Assembly (NCBI GenBank): GCA_025934915.1
Contig: JAICWG010000020.1
Span: 1 to 37,877, forward strand
From: Nitrospira sp.
Lineage (GTDB): Bacteria > Nitrospirota > Nitrospiria > Nitrospirales > Nitrospiraceae
Length of the DNA stretch: 37,877 nt
Direction of reading: 5' to 3'
The notes under the pieces were generated by a model, which did no database searches, was not told the origin of the DNA, and worked only from the letters and a program-made list of their open reading frames with translations. This document shows, piece after piece, positions 24,459 through 33,385 of the stretch; position 1 is the stretch's first letter, and each line of letters begins with the position of its first letter. The position numbers and the translations under genes were made by a program.

Positions 24459-25364
24459 TTATGGTGTCTGTAGTTGGAGAGTCGGACGAATCTCCAGCGA
24501 TTTTCCCAGCGCCTCCAACCCGTAATGCGGATTCTCCGCGATTTCGTGGACACTTCGGTGCCCTTTGGGAGATTCGAACGTGAAATCTACTTGATGCGTC
24601 TTCTTCGCTGAAACCGATACGTTTTTTTCGAGCACCGTCCCTACTCCGGGATGCCACGCCATCAAACTATATTCGCCAGCAGGCACATCGGACAGCGAAA
24701 ACTGCCCATCCTTGTCGGTCACCATGTAATAGGGATTATCCACAGCGAACCCCCAGCTTTCCATGTAGGCATGAAATCCACACTGCATGACGAAAAACCG
24801 ACGGTTCTTCGTCATCTTGACGACTTCGATCATCGGTTGACCGGCCAGATGCTCGTGACTCTCGGACCCGACATCACGCACGTGCAAGGGATTCATCGGA
24901 AGCGGTGTGTTGAATAACACACGTGGACCGAGTTCCGACGTTTCATACGCCTGAATATCATGAAACACCGGATCCATGTTGACGACGCGAACCTCGGCTC
25001 GGTCTTTCACCACACTGACAAAAGGCAAGAACCGGCAGTCGCGAGCCTCAATGGTGGGCGGCACGAATTTAAACGGTTTTCCTTTCTCCGCGTTGATCAG
25101 CAACACAACCGTGTCTTTGAGGCCTCGATCTGCCGAAAGGCTGAACTCGTCCAAAATCCTCCATCCGGTCCCGGTGGAAATTCTCCCGCAGTAGACAGGA
25201 TCTGGAAAGGTGACGAGGTTGAACCCTTTGGGGATCGGCTTTCCTTCCGTCATCCTCACTTTTCCCGTAATTGTTCCGCCATCCTTCACTTCAATTTCTT
25301 GATAAGACCAGGCCGTTGAAGCACAGGCCAAGACGAGCAGGGCTGAAACCACCATTGCTTTCAT
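24459..25364 (-). CDS. Secreted cupredoxin-like protein with carboxypeptidase-regulatory-like domain, paralogue A
   Basis: The 301-residue product begins with a signal peptide (MKAMVVSALLVLACASTAWS) and the start is preceded by GAAGGTGA. The cupredoxin-like region has Cys59 (PVYCGRIS), Cys110 (EARDC), His135 (NMDPVFHDIQ), and Cys195, His198 and Met201 in CGFHAYM; His135 with the latter three is a plausible type 1 copper ligand set. From about 206 the carboxypeptidase-regulatory-like domain follows (VTDKDGQFSLSDVPAGEYSL, then AWHPG). The C-terminal 40 residues (SPKGHRSVHEIAENPHYGLE) match the paralogue's tail. The gene lies between the giant multicopper oxidase and paralogue B, on the same strand. 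Confidence 0.84.
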   Translation of the reverse strand: MKAMVVSALLVLACASTAWSYQEIEVKDGGTITGKVRMTEGKPIPKGFNLVTFPDPVYCGRISTGTGWRILDEFSLSADRGLKDTVVLLINAEKGKPFKFVPPTIEARDCRFLPFVSVVKDRAEVRVVNMDPVFHDIQAYETSELGPRVLFNTPLPMNPLHVRDVGSESHEHLAGQPMIEVVKMTKNRRFFVMQCGFHAYMESWGFAVDNPYYMVTDKDGQFSLSDVPAGEYSLMAWHPGVGTVLEKNVSVSAKKTHQVDFTFESPKGHRSVHEIAENPHYGLEALGKSLEIRPTLQLQTP

Positions 25365-25420
25365 TGCATGTTCACCTTCGATTAAGATTGGTTTCTCCCA
25401 TGGTACCAGATGCCTGTCAT

Positions 25421-25450
25421 AAAGAAAAAGGGGGAGCGCAGGCCTCCCCC
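25421..25450 (-). terminator. Rho-independent terminator after the giant multicopper oxidase
   Basis: On the minus strand GGGGGAG (25450-25444) pairs with CTCCCCC (25436-25430) around a 7-base loop, followed directly by TTTTTCTTT (25429-25421). This is a classical intrinsic terminator. It lies about 40 bases after the oxidase stop codon, so the cupredoxin-like pair probably has its own promoter or depends on read-through. Confidence 0.85.
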
Positions 25451-25462
25451 TCTTCGAAGTTG

Positions 25463-25487
25463 TGATTGCCTCTCAGTGAGGCAATCA
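25463..25487 (-). repeat. Perfect hairpin at the oxidase stop codon
   Basis: TGATTGCCTC (25463-25472) and GAGGCAATCA (25478-25487) form a perfect 10-bp stem with a 5-base loop, only two bases after the oxidase stop at 25490. With the adjacent terminator it makes a double-hairpin transcript end. Confidence 0.7.
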
Positions 25488-25489
25488 AG

Positions 25490-28400
25490 TTACCGTGTTG
25501 CTACCGGAACGACATGCGTCGATTCGTCAATGGACGCATTCTTCACTCCTGTCCCGGGACCTGAGAGCGGCAATAGCCGCTGATCTTCAGCCGGCAATAC
25601 CCGCAGATAACCCCACTGTCCCGACTGCGAGTAGGGCAACCGTTGATTGCTCCAAACATAATCCCCCGGCATGCGGAACGGCCCCCCGGCGGTCGGGAGG
25701 AACGCGTCCAGCGTCTCCGATCCGGAGAACTCCACCACGCTGATCATATCGGCTCCGCGCATGAACGGCTCAATCGGCCATTCATGACGTTCGACACTGA
25801 ACATGCCGTTCTGTTCATTGCTCGCGCCAAACACGTGAATGCGAACGGGATCACCGGCATGCGCCTCAATAATCGGCGTCACCGGATCTTCCGGCTTGTC
25901 CACGACGCAGGGTTGGAACACCTTGCCGAGGCTGCACCCCTTCTCTTCACGGAATTTATACGGCTCCGCTCGATAGTTGACGGCTGTCAAGCCCGCCGTG
26001 TTTTGTACATAGGGCATGAAACTCGTCCCGATGATATTGTCCTCATCCTGGAAGAACAGAGCTGCATCGCGATAATTCACGCGATGCTCATAACCCTGAA
26101 TCGTTCGATCGACGATGACATCGGCTACCCAGCTGTTCTTCGTCGAAATATCCGCGCCGGTTTTCGGGTCACGGTACTGGGCGCCCTTCGGGCCGATCAC
26201 CACGGCTCCATAGAGCCCGTTCCGCGGATTGGTCACCACATTGCCCCAGTCCCACACCAATGAGGCGGTCTCTCCCAGGAACGGGTCCGCGTAGTACGTG
26301 TAGGTGCGGCTTTCTCCCGGCGCGATGGTCTGATCACCGGGATTGTTGCCGATGTTCGCACCGAGCGAATCCTTGGGGTCGAACGCCAAGCCGATGGCAG
26401 AGAACGAGGCTCGGCTTTCCTTCATCCGGTTGGTCAGCTTCACCTTGAGGCAATCTCCGATATTGGCCCGCAGGGTCAAGGGCATCGGCTGGACACCCCC
26501 GGCAACCTTCGTGGCATCTTCTTCCAACGCGTAAATCTTGGCGTTCGGATTGACCATCTGGATCGTCCGTTCGAAGTCGACCTCGATGGTGTCAGGCGCC
26601 TTGGGGTTCAGCTTCATCGAAGGATAATCCAACGCTACAACGTTGAAGCTTTTCACCGGAGCGTCCGCCGGACAGATCGCCAGCGGCTTCGGGATCTCAT
26701 TTCGACGGCTGTATCCGGCGGGGAGCTTTTGCAGGTCTGGCGCCTCCTTGTCCAATACCCGCATGATGCCCCAGGCACCCTCCGAGAACTTCGATACGCG
26801 GCCGTTGAAGTGGATATAGTCTCCCGGTTGCAGCCGTGGTCCACCCGCTTGCGGCACCACCAGATCGTACCGTTCGGCAATGCCGATATGGATCGAGTTC
26901 TTCCGGTTCGCGTCGCCCGCATAACGTTCGGTCAAATAGGTATGGCCTGAAACTGTCCATACCATCGTCTCGTTCGCCATGGTCTGGAGCAACCGGAACA
27001 CCACCGTATCGCCTAGATACGCTCGTACCATCGGCGTATAGGGGTCGCCGTGCACTGCGCTGCTGAACAACTTTGACGAATCAGGATTCAAGGCCAAGCG
27101 ACTCGAGATGGGCTCGGCCTTGAAATTCAATCCGCCACCCGTCGTATGCGTTCCGCCATTGAGGAAGGACATCGGCGCCATGGGAATTTTTTCCGGCATC
27201 GGGAAGGACACCGTTTTCCCGGCTTCCAATGCCACTTCGATCGGTTGCCCAGGCGGATTACCAGCCGTGACGATGTTCACCGTATGAGGCACGGTGTCAT
27301 TGAGTTGCACCATCAACTCTCGGAAGCTGCCGTTCACTCCGTACCCAATCGGCTCCGCCGTTCGGATATCGGCAAGCGGTCCGCTCCGGATCTCCTTGCC
27401 GGTCTTAGGATCATGATAGGTCGAACCGACCGGCTCGGTGATGAGGGTACCGAAGCCTCCGTGAGGCCACGTGACACGCCCCAGCGCATGGTCGTGCCAA
27501 AAGACCGTCCCCACGTCGGAATCCGCCCAGAATCGCTGCCGGACGAACTCCACCGTCACGATATCGTTGGCCGGATGAGCATTTTTCAGTGGACGATACA
27601 GCGTGATCTGATTGCCTCGGATCGATTTGACCCGACCGATTTCGTTGCCTTCGACGTTGTCCGCTCCGATCAGGAGTTCCACGTTCGGATGGTATTGGGC
27701 GGCGTTCTTGACCGTAATGACCCGGTCGCCCTTCTTCGCCGCCTTGGTGAAAGTGGTGTTCATCGGCACAGGCAGGCCCTTTTTCACCTTCTTCTCCAGC
27801 ATCGTGAACGGTCGCACCGATTGCTCATAGGAAAAGCCGGTGATCACGCCGTCGGATGATTGATTATCGAACTGTAGGAAGTGCCAGTGCGTATTGATCT
27901 TCGATGCCTGGAAGTTGATATGGTCATCGTCCAACCACTCGCTGGTCAACATCCAGTCGATACAATCATAAATATTGGCGCGCACCACCAGCGGATATTT
28001 AATGTCGCTCTTGCGGACCCGCGCTTCTTCCTCGTGTAGCACGTAGATCAGCCCGTCCTTGTCCACGATGGCCGGCGTATCGCCCTGCTTGTCGGACAAC
28101 GTCATCGGTGTCTGAATGAAATGGACGTTGTATTTCTTGGAGCCCGCGTTCTCGGGACAGATGCTCCAGCGTCCATTCTCTCCCGGCTTCGCTGGATAGG
28201 AACTGGGCAACCCGTCGTCGTCGAGGTGAATCATATCCAGCCACGGAGCAGGATTGTGATTCAGGGAAAAAGGCACACGACGTCCGAAATGCGGTTTCAA
28301 ATGTGGCCAGGCGACCTTGCCGGTAGCGCTTTCAAAGAGAATCGGCAGCCGGTTGCCGGGAGTCGTTGATTTGTACCGTGGATTGTCCACGGTGTTTTCG

Positions 28401-30313
28401 CGTTCGGTCATCGCGCGATCACCCTGCCAAGCCCAATCCAACACGCTTGCATCGTATGATCGGGTCTGGACACGTTCATCCTTCTGATGCCCAGGCTGTC
28501 CCTGCGGCGGCAGCATCATATTGACCCAATCCTTCACATTGACGACGGCAGGTGACGCCTTCCAGTTTGTCTTCCCGTCCTTGACGATGGTGAACATTTT
28601 TCCGAACCAGTCCACAGTGCGGCCGATGAGCTGATCCGATGTAATACCGGTTTGAATACGGCCAGCCCGGTCCGGCAGTTCGCGCAGATCCGGCATCACG
28701 TCGTTGTGATCCCCTCCCTGCTGTAGGGTGTTGTATACCCGCCAATAACCCCACATCCCCGCAATGTAATGGTGAGCGACGTGGCAATGGAACAGGAAGT
28801 CCCCAGCCAACTGCTGGCAGAGGCCGGATCCACATTCGGTTTCCAGGTCCATGGTCTCGGACGGTCCGATGACTTCCACGTCCACGCGGTCGGACTTCAT
28901 CCGAATCACGGGATATTTGACCGGCCCGTTCTTGGCCGCATGCCACAAAGGCATTTCATCGATCGCGCGCGGACTCCGCGGCCAGCGAATCGATCCACCG
29001 TGCGGATGGTGGGAGTGAAACACCTCCGACCCTCCGTGCACGAGGCGAAACTTTGCCGGATCGCCCAAATAGCTCCGTGGAATGGTCGTCGCCGGATCGC
29101 CGAACGTATAGGCGCTGTAGGCCATGGATTCGTCTTCGAACCCGAAGTACTCGTGCTGCGTTTGCATATTGTCGACGCCGAAAGGCTCGCTCCGGTAATT
29201 CAATGCGCGGGCCACCGGCCGGTAGACGTCGGTCAAGGGGTCACGCTGGGGAAGAAAATCGCCTTTCTTGTTCAGCGGCCGGAATGCTTCGTCCCCGACT
29301 TCATGATAGATCAACACGAATTCCCGGAAGTCAGGTCCTGCACCGTTCTTGATGATGGCCTGCCATCCGCTGGCCATCGACGTCGGTTCGCCGGTTCCCA
29401 GCGGGTCGAGATATTGGGACCCTTTGGGTTCGATGACGAATGTGCCGAACAGTCCCATGACCGTCAGTTCGCGATCGTTGCTGTACGAGTGGAACTGCCG
29501 ACCGCCCTCTTGCTGAGTCGGCGGAATGTACCATTCCAACTCTACGGCTTTCCCTTTAGCCGCAATGCTGTCCGGATTTGTCGTCGTCGCTGGTTTGCCC
29601 GTGGAGGCGACGATCATGCTGGAGCCGTGAATGTTGAGGCTGACCTCCTCGCCGCCCTCCAGTTGATTGCGCAGCGTCATCTTGACACAATCGCCCTGAT
29701 TGCCTCGGATGACCAGCGGCTGAATCCACTGGCTTTGCAATCCGTTCTTGACGGCTCCAGGATCATAACCTTCTTTTTCGCGGGCTTCCCGATTGGCCGT
29801 TTCCTCTGCCCGCACCTTTTCGAGGTTCTCGGTCAGGACGTACATGTAACCGGGGTAGAAGTCGAGCCACATATTGAGCGAAATCTCGACGTTGATTGTC
29901 GAAATGTCGTACGTCCGGACCGGCGCGGATGCAGGACAGCGCCCGCCCGACATCGACACCGGTTCCGCTCCGGAATTCGACATCAGCAGCACATCCTGGT
30001 TCCCGGCGCCATACTGGTGCATCATGTTCAGATCGTTGTAGTACCCGCCGGTGCGTTGCGCGGTCGCGTCATGCTCCATTTGTTGCATGATACGCTGGTG
30101 TTGCCGCTCGACCATGCCGGTACGTTCCGGTTGGCCTTCCATTGTATCTTCAATGATCGTCTGCCCCTTCAGCTGTTCGGCCCAACCCGGCACCTGATGG
30201 TTCATCGCCACATGCGATGGAGTCTCAGCGAGCAAGGCCGACGGCGCAATAGACAGCGCGAGGGCTGCGAGTCCGCTCAAGACCCGGGTGAATGTGTAAT
30301 AACGGTGAGACAT
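25490..30313 (-). CDS. Giant periplasmic multicopper oxidase, about six cupredoxin domains
   Basis: The start at 30313 (MSHRYYTFTRVLSGLAALAL) follows AAGGAGGG, giving 1607 residues with a signal peptide ending near LLA-ET. Numbering from this Met, three related units are visible. Unit 1 (about 125-535) ends with the copper motifs HSHHPHGG (about 434-441) and FHCHVAHHYIAGMWG (about 508-522), i.e. the type 1 Cys plus His and Met ligands. Unit 2 (about 730-1190) starts with HWHF (about 809) and FWHDHALGRVTWPHGG (about 938-953), but its end, IHFNGRVSKFSEGAWG, lacks the Cys. Unit 3 (about 1215-1580) has no such motifs, and its end is VWSNQRLPYSQSGQWG. A full set of trinuclear and type 1 motifs therefore exists, spread over units 1 and 2. 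The substrate is unknown. It is far longer than typical 500-residue MCOs and comparable in domain number to ceruloplasmin. Confidence 0.92.
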   Translation of the reverse strand: MSHRYYTFTRVLSGLAALALSIAPSALLAETPSHVAMNHQVPGWAEQLKGQTIIEDTMEGQPERTGMVERQHQRIMQQMEHDATAQRTGGYYNDLNMMHQYGAGNQDVLLMSNSGAEPVSMSGGRCPASAPVRTYDISTINVEISLNMWLDFYPGYMYVLTENLEKVRAEETANREAREKEGYDPGAVKNGLQSQWIQPLVIRGNQGDCVKMTLRNQLEGGEEVSLNIHGSSMIVASTGKPATTTNPDSIAAKGKAVELEWYIPPTQQEGGRQFHSYSNDRELTVMGLFGTFVIEPKGSQYLDPLGTGEPTSMASGWQAIIKNGAGPDFREFVLIYHEVGDEAFRPLNKKGDFLPQRDPLTDVYRPVARALNYRSEPFGVDNMQTQHEYFGFEDESMAYSAYTFGDPATTIPRSYLGDPAKFRLVHGGSEVFHSHHPHGGSIRWPRSPRAIDEMPLWHAAKNGPVKYPVIRMKSDRVDVEVIGPSETMDLETECGSGLCQQLAGDFLFHCHVAHHYIAGMWGYWRVYNTLQQGGDHNDVMPDLRELPDRAGRIQTGITSDQLIGRTVDWFGKMFTIVKDGKTNWKASPAVVNVKDWVNMMLPPQGQPGHQKDERVQTRSYDASVLDWAWQGDRAMTERENTVDNPRYKSTTPGNRLPILFESATGKVAWPHLKPHFGRRVPFSLNHNPAPWLDMIHLDDDGLPSSYPAKPGENGRWSICPENAGSKKYNVHFIQTPMTLSDKQGDTPAIVDKDGLIYVLHEEEARVRKSDIKYPLVVRANIYDCIDWMLTSEWLDDDHINFQASKINTHWHFLQFDNQSSDGVITGFSYEQSVRPFTMLEKKVKKGLPVPMNTTFTKAAKKGDRVITVKNAAQYHPNVELLIGADNVEGNEIGRVKSIRGNQITLYRPLKNAHPANDIVTVEFVRQRFWADSDVGTVFWHDHALGRVTWPHGGFGTLITEPVGSTYHDPKTGKEIRSGPLADIRTAEPIGYGVNGSFRELMVQLNDTVPHTVNIVTAGNPPGQPIEVALEAGKTVSFPMPEKIPMAPMSFLNGGTHTTGGGLNFKAEPISSRLALNPDSSKLFSSAVHGDPYTPMVRAYLGDTVVFRLLQTMANETMVWTVSGHTYLTERYAGDANRKNSIHIGIAERYDLVVPQAGGPRLQPGDYIHFNGRVSKFSEGAWGIMRVLDKEAPDLQKLPAGYSRRNEIPKPLAICPADAPVKSFNVVALDYPSMKLNPKAPDTIEVDFERTIQMVNPNAKIYALEEDATKVAGGVQPMPLTLRANIGDCLKVKLTNRMKESRASFSAIGLAFDPKDSLGANIGNNPGDQTIAPGESRTYTYYADPFLGETASLVWDWGNVVTNPRNGLYGAVVIGPKGAQYRDPKTGADISTKNSWVADVIVDRTIQGYEHRVNYRDAALFFQDEDNIIGTSFMPYVQNTAGLTAVNYRAEPYKFREEKGCSLGKVFQPCVVDKPEDPVTPIIEAHAGDPVRIHVFGASNEQNGMFSVERHEWPIEPFMRGADMISVVEFSGSETLDAFLPTAGGPFRMPGDYVWSNQRLPYSQSGQWGYLRVLPAEDQRLLPLSGPGTGVKNASIDESTHVVPVATR

Positions 30314-30484
30314 GAACCGACCCTCCTTCATAACATGAAAAATGTAAGTGAGCAGCGAGGGCTACTCAGCCGGCCTCCTAAACAATATGAAAAGTGGGAA
30401 GACAAAATAGTTTCGGTAACAGCCAACCGACCTGACCGAAAGATGTGATGTTCACGTTCGCTATTTGTAGATAGTAAAGATCGA

Positions 30485-30513
30485 AAGATACTCAACTTCG
30501 CATGGGCTGTCAA
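30485..30513 (-). promoter_or_regulatory. Sigma70-type promoter of the giant multicopper oxidase
   Basis: On the minus strand TTGACA (30513-30508) is followed after exactly 17 bases by TATCTT (30490-30485). An A/T-rich tract (about 30535-30560) lies upstream like an UP element. The leader to the ATG at 30313 would be about 165 bases, leaving room for post-transcriptional control. Confidence 0.65.
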
Positions 30514-30561
30514 TACGTTCACGGACGGCTGTCCCTTTTATATTTTTATATTTCCATATTG

Positions 30562-31197
30562 CTATTGTCTACCCGGTGACTTTCGGTTTACCGTCGTCAA
30601 CAAATCCATGTCCAGCATCACGGGACTATCTATTTTTTTTGGGTCGAGCTTAATCGGCATCCGGTCCACCATCACCTTAGTTAAGGGGACAGCGACGATG
30701 ATGGGCGCCTTCTCCACCGAGTTAGAGTAGAGCGCGATGCGCAGATTCTTGGGCCGTTCGGTGGGAGAAATCTGAGATGCCGTCTTCCTGTCCATAAATC
30801 CAACCAACAATCCGCTGCCGTCGGCGAGCTTATGGATTTCATAGGCATTAGACGTTGAGGCCACCCGCTCCAATACGAGATCGGGGTTTTGTGTGACTAA
30901 GACCATTCCCAGAGGCTGTGACGCAATGAAGCCGAAACTCCCTACCGGCGCTTCAGAAAACCGGATGGCTCCAGTGGAGAGTTCGGCGACACCGTTCTTG
31001 ACACGCATGTGCCGCCTCAATTCGGCTTCGCTCCCGGCCGTTTCAATCACAACCGCTCTGGGTGCGGCTTTCTGAACAGGGAAGGTCTCTGTCATTCCTC
31101 CCGGCGCAGCAAGGAGAGGTTTTGCGAGAACGCACAAGAACGTCAAAACGAGCAGCGACCAGGCAAGAGGAAGTGGGACAAGGAGAATCCGGCTCAT
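30562..31197 (-). CDS. Hypothetical secreted protein upstream of the oxidase
   Basis: I use the ATG at 31197 (MSRILLVPLPLAWSLLVLTF, signal peptide cleaved near LAA-PG), giving 211 residues; the frame is open to 31395, but the extra N-terminal part looks non-coding and would hide the signal peptide. No strong ribosome binding site is seen. The mature protein is beta-rich: ETAGSEAELRRHMRVKNGVA, FGFIASQPLGMVLVTQNPDL, GLLVGFMDRKTASQI, LRIALYSNS, then PIIVAVPLTKVMVDRMPIKL. I recognise no family. It precedes the giant oxidase on the same strand with a separate promoter between them. Confidence 0.65.
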   Translation of the reverse strand: MSRILLVPLPLAWSLLVLTFLCVLAKPLLAAPGGMTETFPVQKAAPRAVVIETAGSEAELRRHMRVKNGVAELSTGAIRFSEAPVGSFGFIASQPLGMVLVTQNPDLVLERVASTSNAYEIHKLADGSGLLVGFMDRKTASQISPTERPKNLRIALYSNSVEKAPIIVAVPLTKVMVDRMPIKLDPKKIDSPVMLDMDLLTTVNRKSPGRQ

Positions 31198-31391
31198 GCG
31201 TAACACGATATTTCTTCGGAGAAGTGACGCTCCTCGCCGGCCTTGGCTGAAGGATTCTAGGAGACCAACCGAGCAAAAGCAAACAGGAAAAAGACGCACC
31301 ACGTCACGTGCCGAGAGCTGATTGCACCGATATTTCGAACTCAGCGGAATCGGTTGAATCGTTCGCCGATATGTAATGTAATGGGACCCCA

Positions 31392-32189
31392 TCAAGCAAT
31401 CAGGCCTTGACCGGTCGTATAGGCCTCGGCAAATCGGTCGAGACCGTTAGTACCTCCGTTCACCAAACGACGAGCGGTCTTGAGATCACCTTCCAACAGC
31501 GCTTCCTGAATCGACTGCTGCTTGTCCTTCAGGAATGCAGCCAACAGTTTGGCGGCGGCATCTGGATCGCTCGCCAGGTCCGGGTTGCTCAGCAATCGAT
31601 CGCCGAGACCAATCGCCGCCCCATATTTGCCATAGTTCAAGCGACCCGTGAGCTGGATATACCCTCGTCCGCGATATTGTTCGCCGTCCGGAGGGCCCTG
31701 GCTGCCCAAGTCCTTGCGATAATCATAGAAGTCGAACGGATGACCATTGGGCGAGGTGTTATAGCGTGATCGACCTTCCGCGATCGGCTCGAAGCTTTCC
31801 GTCTCGGCCCGGATGGTCGAGAGCGCAACGAGCACCATAGGTTTGTCTGTCAGCTCACGGTCTACGAGGGAATGGAGAACAGGCGGCAGATTCGCCTTGA
31901 TGTTGCCGATTTGCGTATGGGGAAACATTTCCGACACCACGGTGACAGTGACGCCCGGAACCGCGCTCACCACAACCGCCGGCTCCGCCAGTCCCAACGC
32001 CGCAAGCGTGCGTGGACCGGCAACGCCATCGGAAAGAAGCCCTTCGCTTTTCTGGAAGGCGAGCACCGCCGCTTCCGTTCCACGCCCGAACTGGCCATCG
32101 ATGTTGCCCGGATCGAACCCCCGCTCCTTGAGGGTCTGTTGAAGTTTCAGGACATCGGGACCGCTCGAACCGACCTGCAACGTTGTCAT
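31392..32189 (-). CDS. Peptidoglycan-binding plus GH19 lysozyme/chitinase-like protein
   Basis: The 265-residue protein starts at an ATG seven bases after AGGAGG. Residues about 3-67 form a peptidoglycan-binding type 1 domain (SSGPDVLKLQQTLKERGF, DGQFGRGTEAAVLAFQK). Residues about 95-262 are a glycoside hydrolase 19-like domain with the helix-Glu region LVALSTIRAETESFEPIAEG and the very typical RGRGYIQLTGRLNYGKYG. There is no signal peptide, as for phage endolysins or injection-system-associated lysozymes. It should cleave peptidoglycan (or chitin) after binding by the N-terminal domain. Its neighbours on the same strand (HEAT, DUF4157-like, C1 peptidase, DUF6519) point to a phage-tail or contractile-injection-like context. 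Confidence 0.86.
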   Translation of the reverse strand: MTTLQVGSSGPDVLKLQQTLKERGFDPGNIDGQFGRGTEAAVLAFQKSEGLLSDGVAGPRTLAALGLAEPAVVVSAVPGVTVTVVSEMFPHTQIGNIKANLPPVLHSLVDRELTDKPMVLVALSTIRAETESFEPIAEGRSRYNTSPNGHPFDFYDYRKDLGSQGPPDGEQYRGRGYIQLTGRLNYGKYGAAIGLGDRLLSNPDLASDPDAAAKLLAAFLKDKQQSIQEALLEGDLKTARRLVNGGTNGLDRFAEAYTTGQGLIA

Positions 32190-32832
32190 GGCATAGCCTC
32201 CTCCACCGTGAAACGGTCAGAGATTGCGGCATCCGGCACATTGGCTACCGGCGTTGGGGTCACGTCAATGCGTCAATGCAAAACATGACCCTCATTGCCC
32301 TCCTGCGCGCGATCATACGGACAGCGTCCATCGAGATCAAGAGTCTGTACGGAGTCATGACATATGAGACGGATGATAAGGGAAGAACTTCGTAATACCC
32401 GTCCGAAGAAACGCGGCCCGACTCCTCAAATCATTGCTCACCGGCATGCACAGAACAAGACTTGCCCCCATTGCTGTTGCCGCGAAGTTGGATGGTTGGA
32501 CAAGCAGTTGGAGGTGTTCAAGTGAACACCGTCACAGTGCGATGCGTAAAAGAACGCTGACGGCCCCCTCTGTCGTTGCGACAGAGCCCGCGTCGCGTGC
32601 GCACGATCCCCTGTCAATTCTGCCTCAGGCATATACTCCCTCCGCTCGATCGACCCGACCCTCGCAATTGGTTTTCCTCTTGCGTGACGCCAACCGCTCC
32701 GAGAGAGTCCTTCTTTTCCCAATGGACTCTCCTCTTCCGGTCCCCGGCATAACCTCTTGACTCTAGAAAAGGAGCCTGTCCTCTTTTCCCCATTCGAGGT
32801 AGGATCCTCCATTGTAACTCGCATGATTCGTT
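32190..32832. other. 643-base stretch with no supported gene
   Basis: A 128-codon minus-strand ORF (32438-32824) and a 108-codon plus-strand ORF (32434-32760) overlap each other. Neither shows family motifs, plausible composition or a good start. No RNA gene or long repeat is evident. It may carry the promoter of the GH19-like gene or be a relic. Confidence 0.35.
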
Positions 32833-33306
32833 CTACTTTTCATCTGTTGGCCTCGACTCCAGTATCTCAATCGCAGTCTGCACGGCCTGTCGAACATCAG
32901 GATGAGCGTCATTTAGTAGTGGACGTAGATGTGGAATGGCCTCCACCGCCCCTAACTGGCCGAGTTCATCTGCCGCATTCTCTCGTACAATAAAATGCGG
33001 ATTTCTCAACGCTTCAATGAGTAGGGGTAGCGCCTTTTCAGAATGCAGGTGTGCCATAAACCGCAGGACGCTACCGTGCACATATGGAGATGAATGTTGA
33101 CGCAACCCTAAGATCTGATCGACAGCAGCTTTGTCGCCTTGCCTCCTCAGGCTGTCAACTGCTTCAGCAACGATCAACGGCGATTCATGCTGGAGGTATG
33201 AAATAAACTTGTCCCGAAGTATAGGATCATCCAGTCTGGGCTCAGTGAGGGCAAATAGAATGGCTCGCAATCTTGCTTCATCCGCTTTGTCCATTTGTTC
33301 CTTCAA
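32833..33306 (-). CDS. HEAT-repeat protein (cytoplasmic)
   Basis: The ORF from a TTG at 33306 (AAAGGTG eight bases upstream) encodes 157 residues of helical HEAT/PBS-type repeats: SPLIVAEAVDSLRRQGDKAA, SPYVHGSVLRFMAHLHSEKA, NPHFIVRENAADELGQLGAV, HPDVRQAVQTAIEILES. The frame is open further upstream to about 33412 and reads FVYYAEVASLIRQRGEKGVAFL, which looks coding, but it contains no ATG/GTG/TTG near the strong AAGGAGG at about 33370. The true N-terminus may therefore be longer, from a rare start or after a frameshift. There is no signal peptide. It lies downstream of two DUF4157-type genes. Confidence 0.75.
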   Translation of the reverse strand: MKEQMDKADEARLRAILFALTEPRLDDPILRDKFISYLQHESPLIVAEAVDSLRRQGDKAAVDQILGLRQHSSPYVHGSVLRFMAHLHSEKALPLLIEALRNPHFIVRENAADELGQLGAVEAIPHLRPLLNDAHPDVRQAVQTAIEILESRPTDEK

Positions 33307-33385
33307 GAAGGCAACACCTTTCTCGCCACGTTGTCTGATCAGGCTTGCTACCTCCGCATAGTATACAAATCCATCCTCCTTCCTT

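Noticed and set aside
27146..27859. 237-codon plus-strand ORF inside the oxidase
   Set aside because: Antisense shadow of the oxidase with basic, motif-free composition.
28769..30448. 559-codon open frame on the plus strand opposite the giant oxidase
   Set aside because: It is fully antisense to strongly conserved oxidase coding sequence, has no known motifs and reflects high GC3 on the coding strand.
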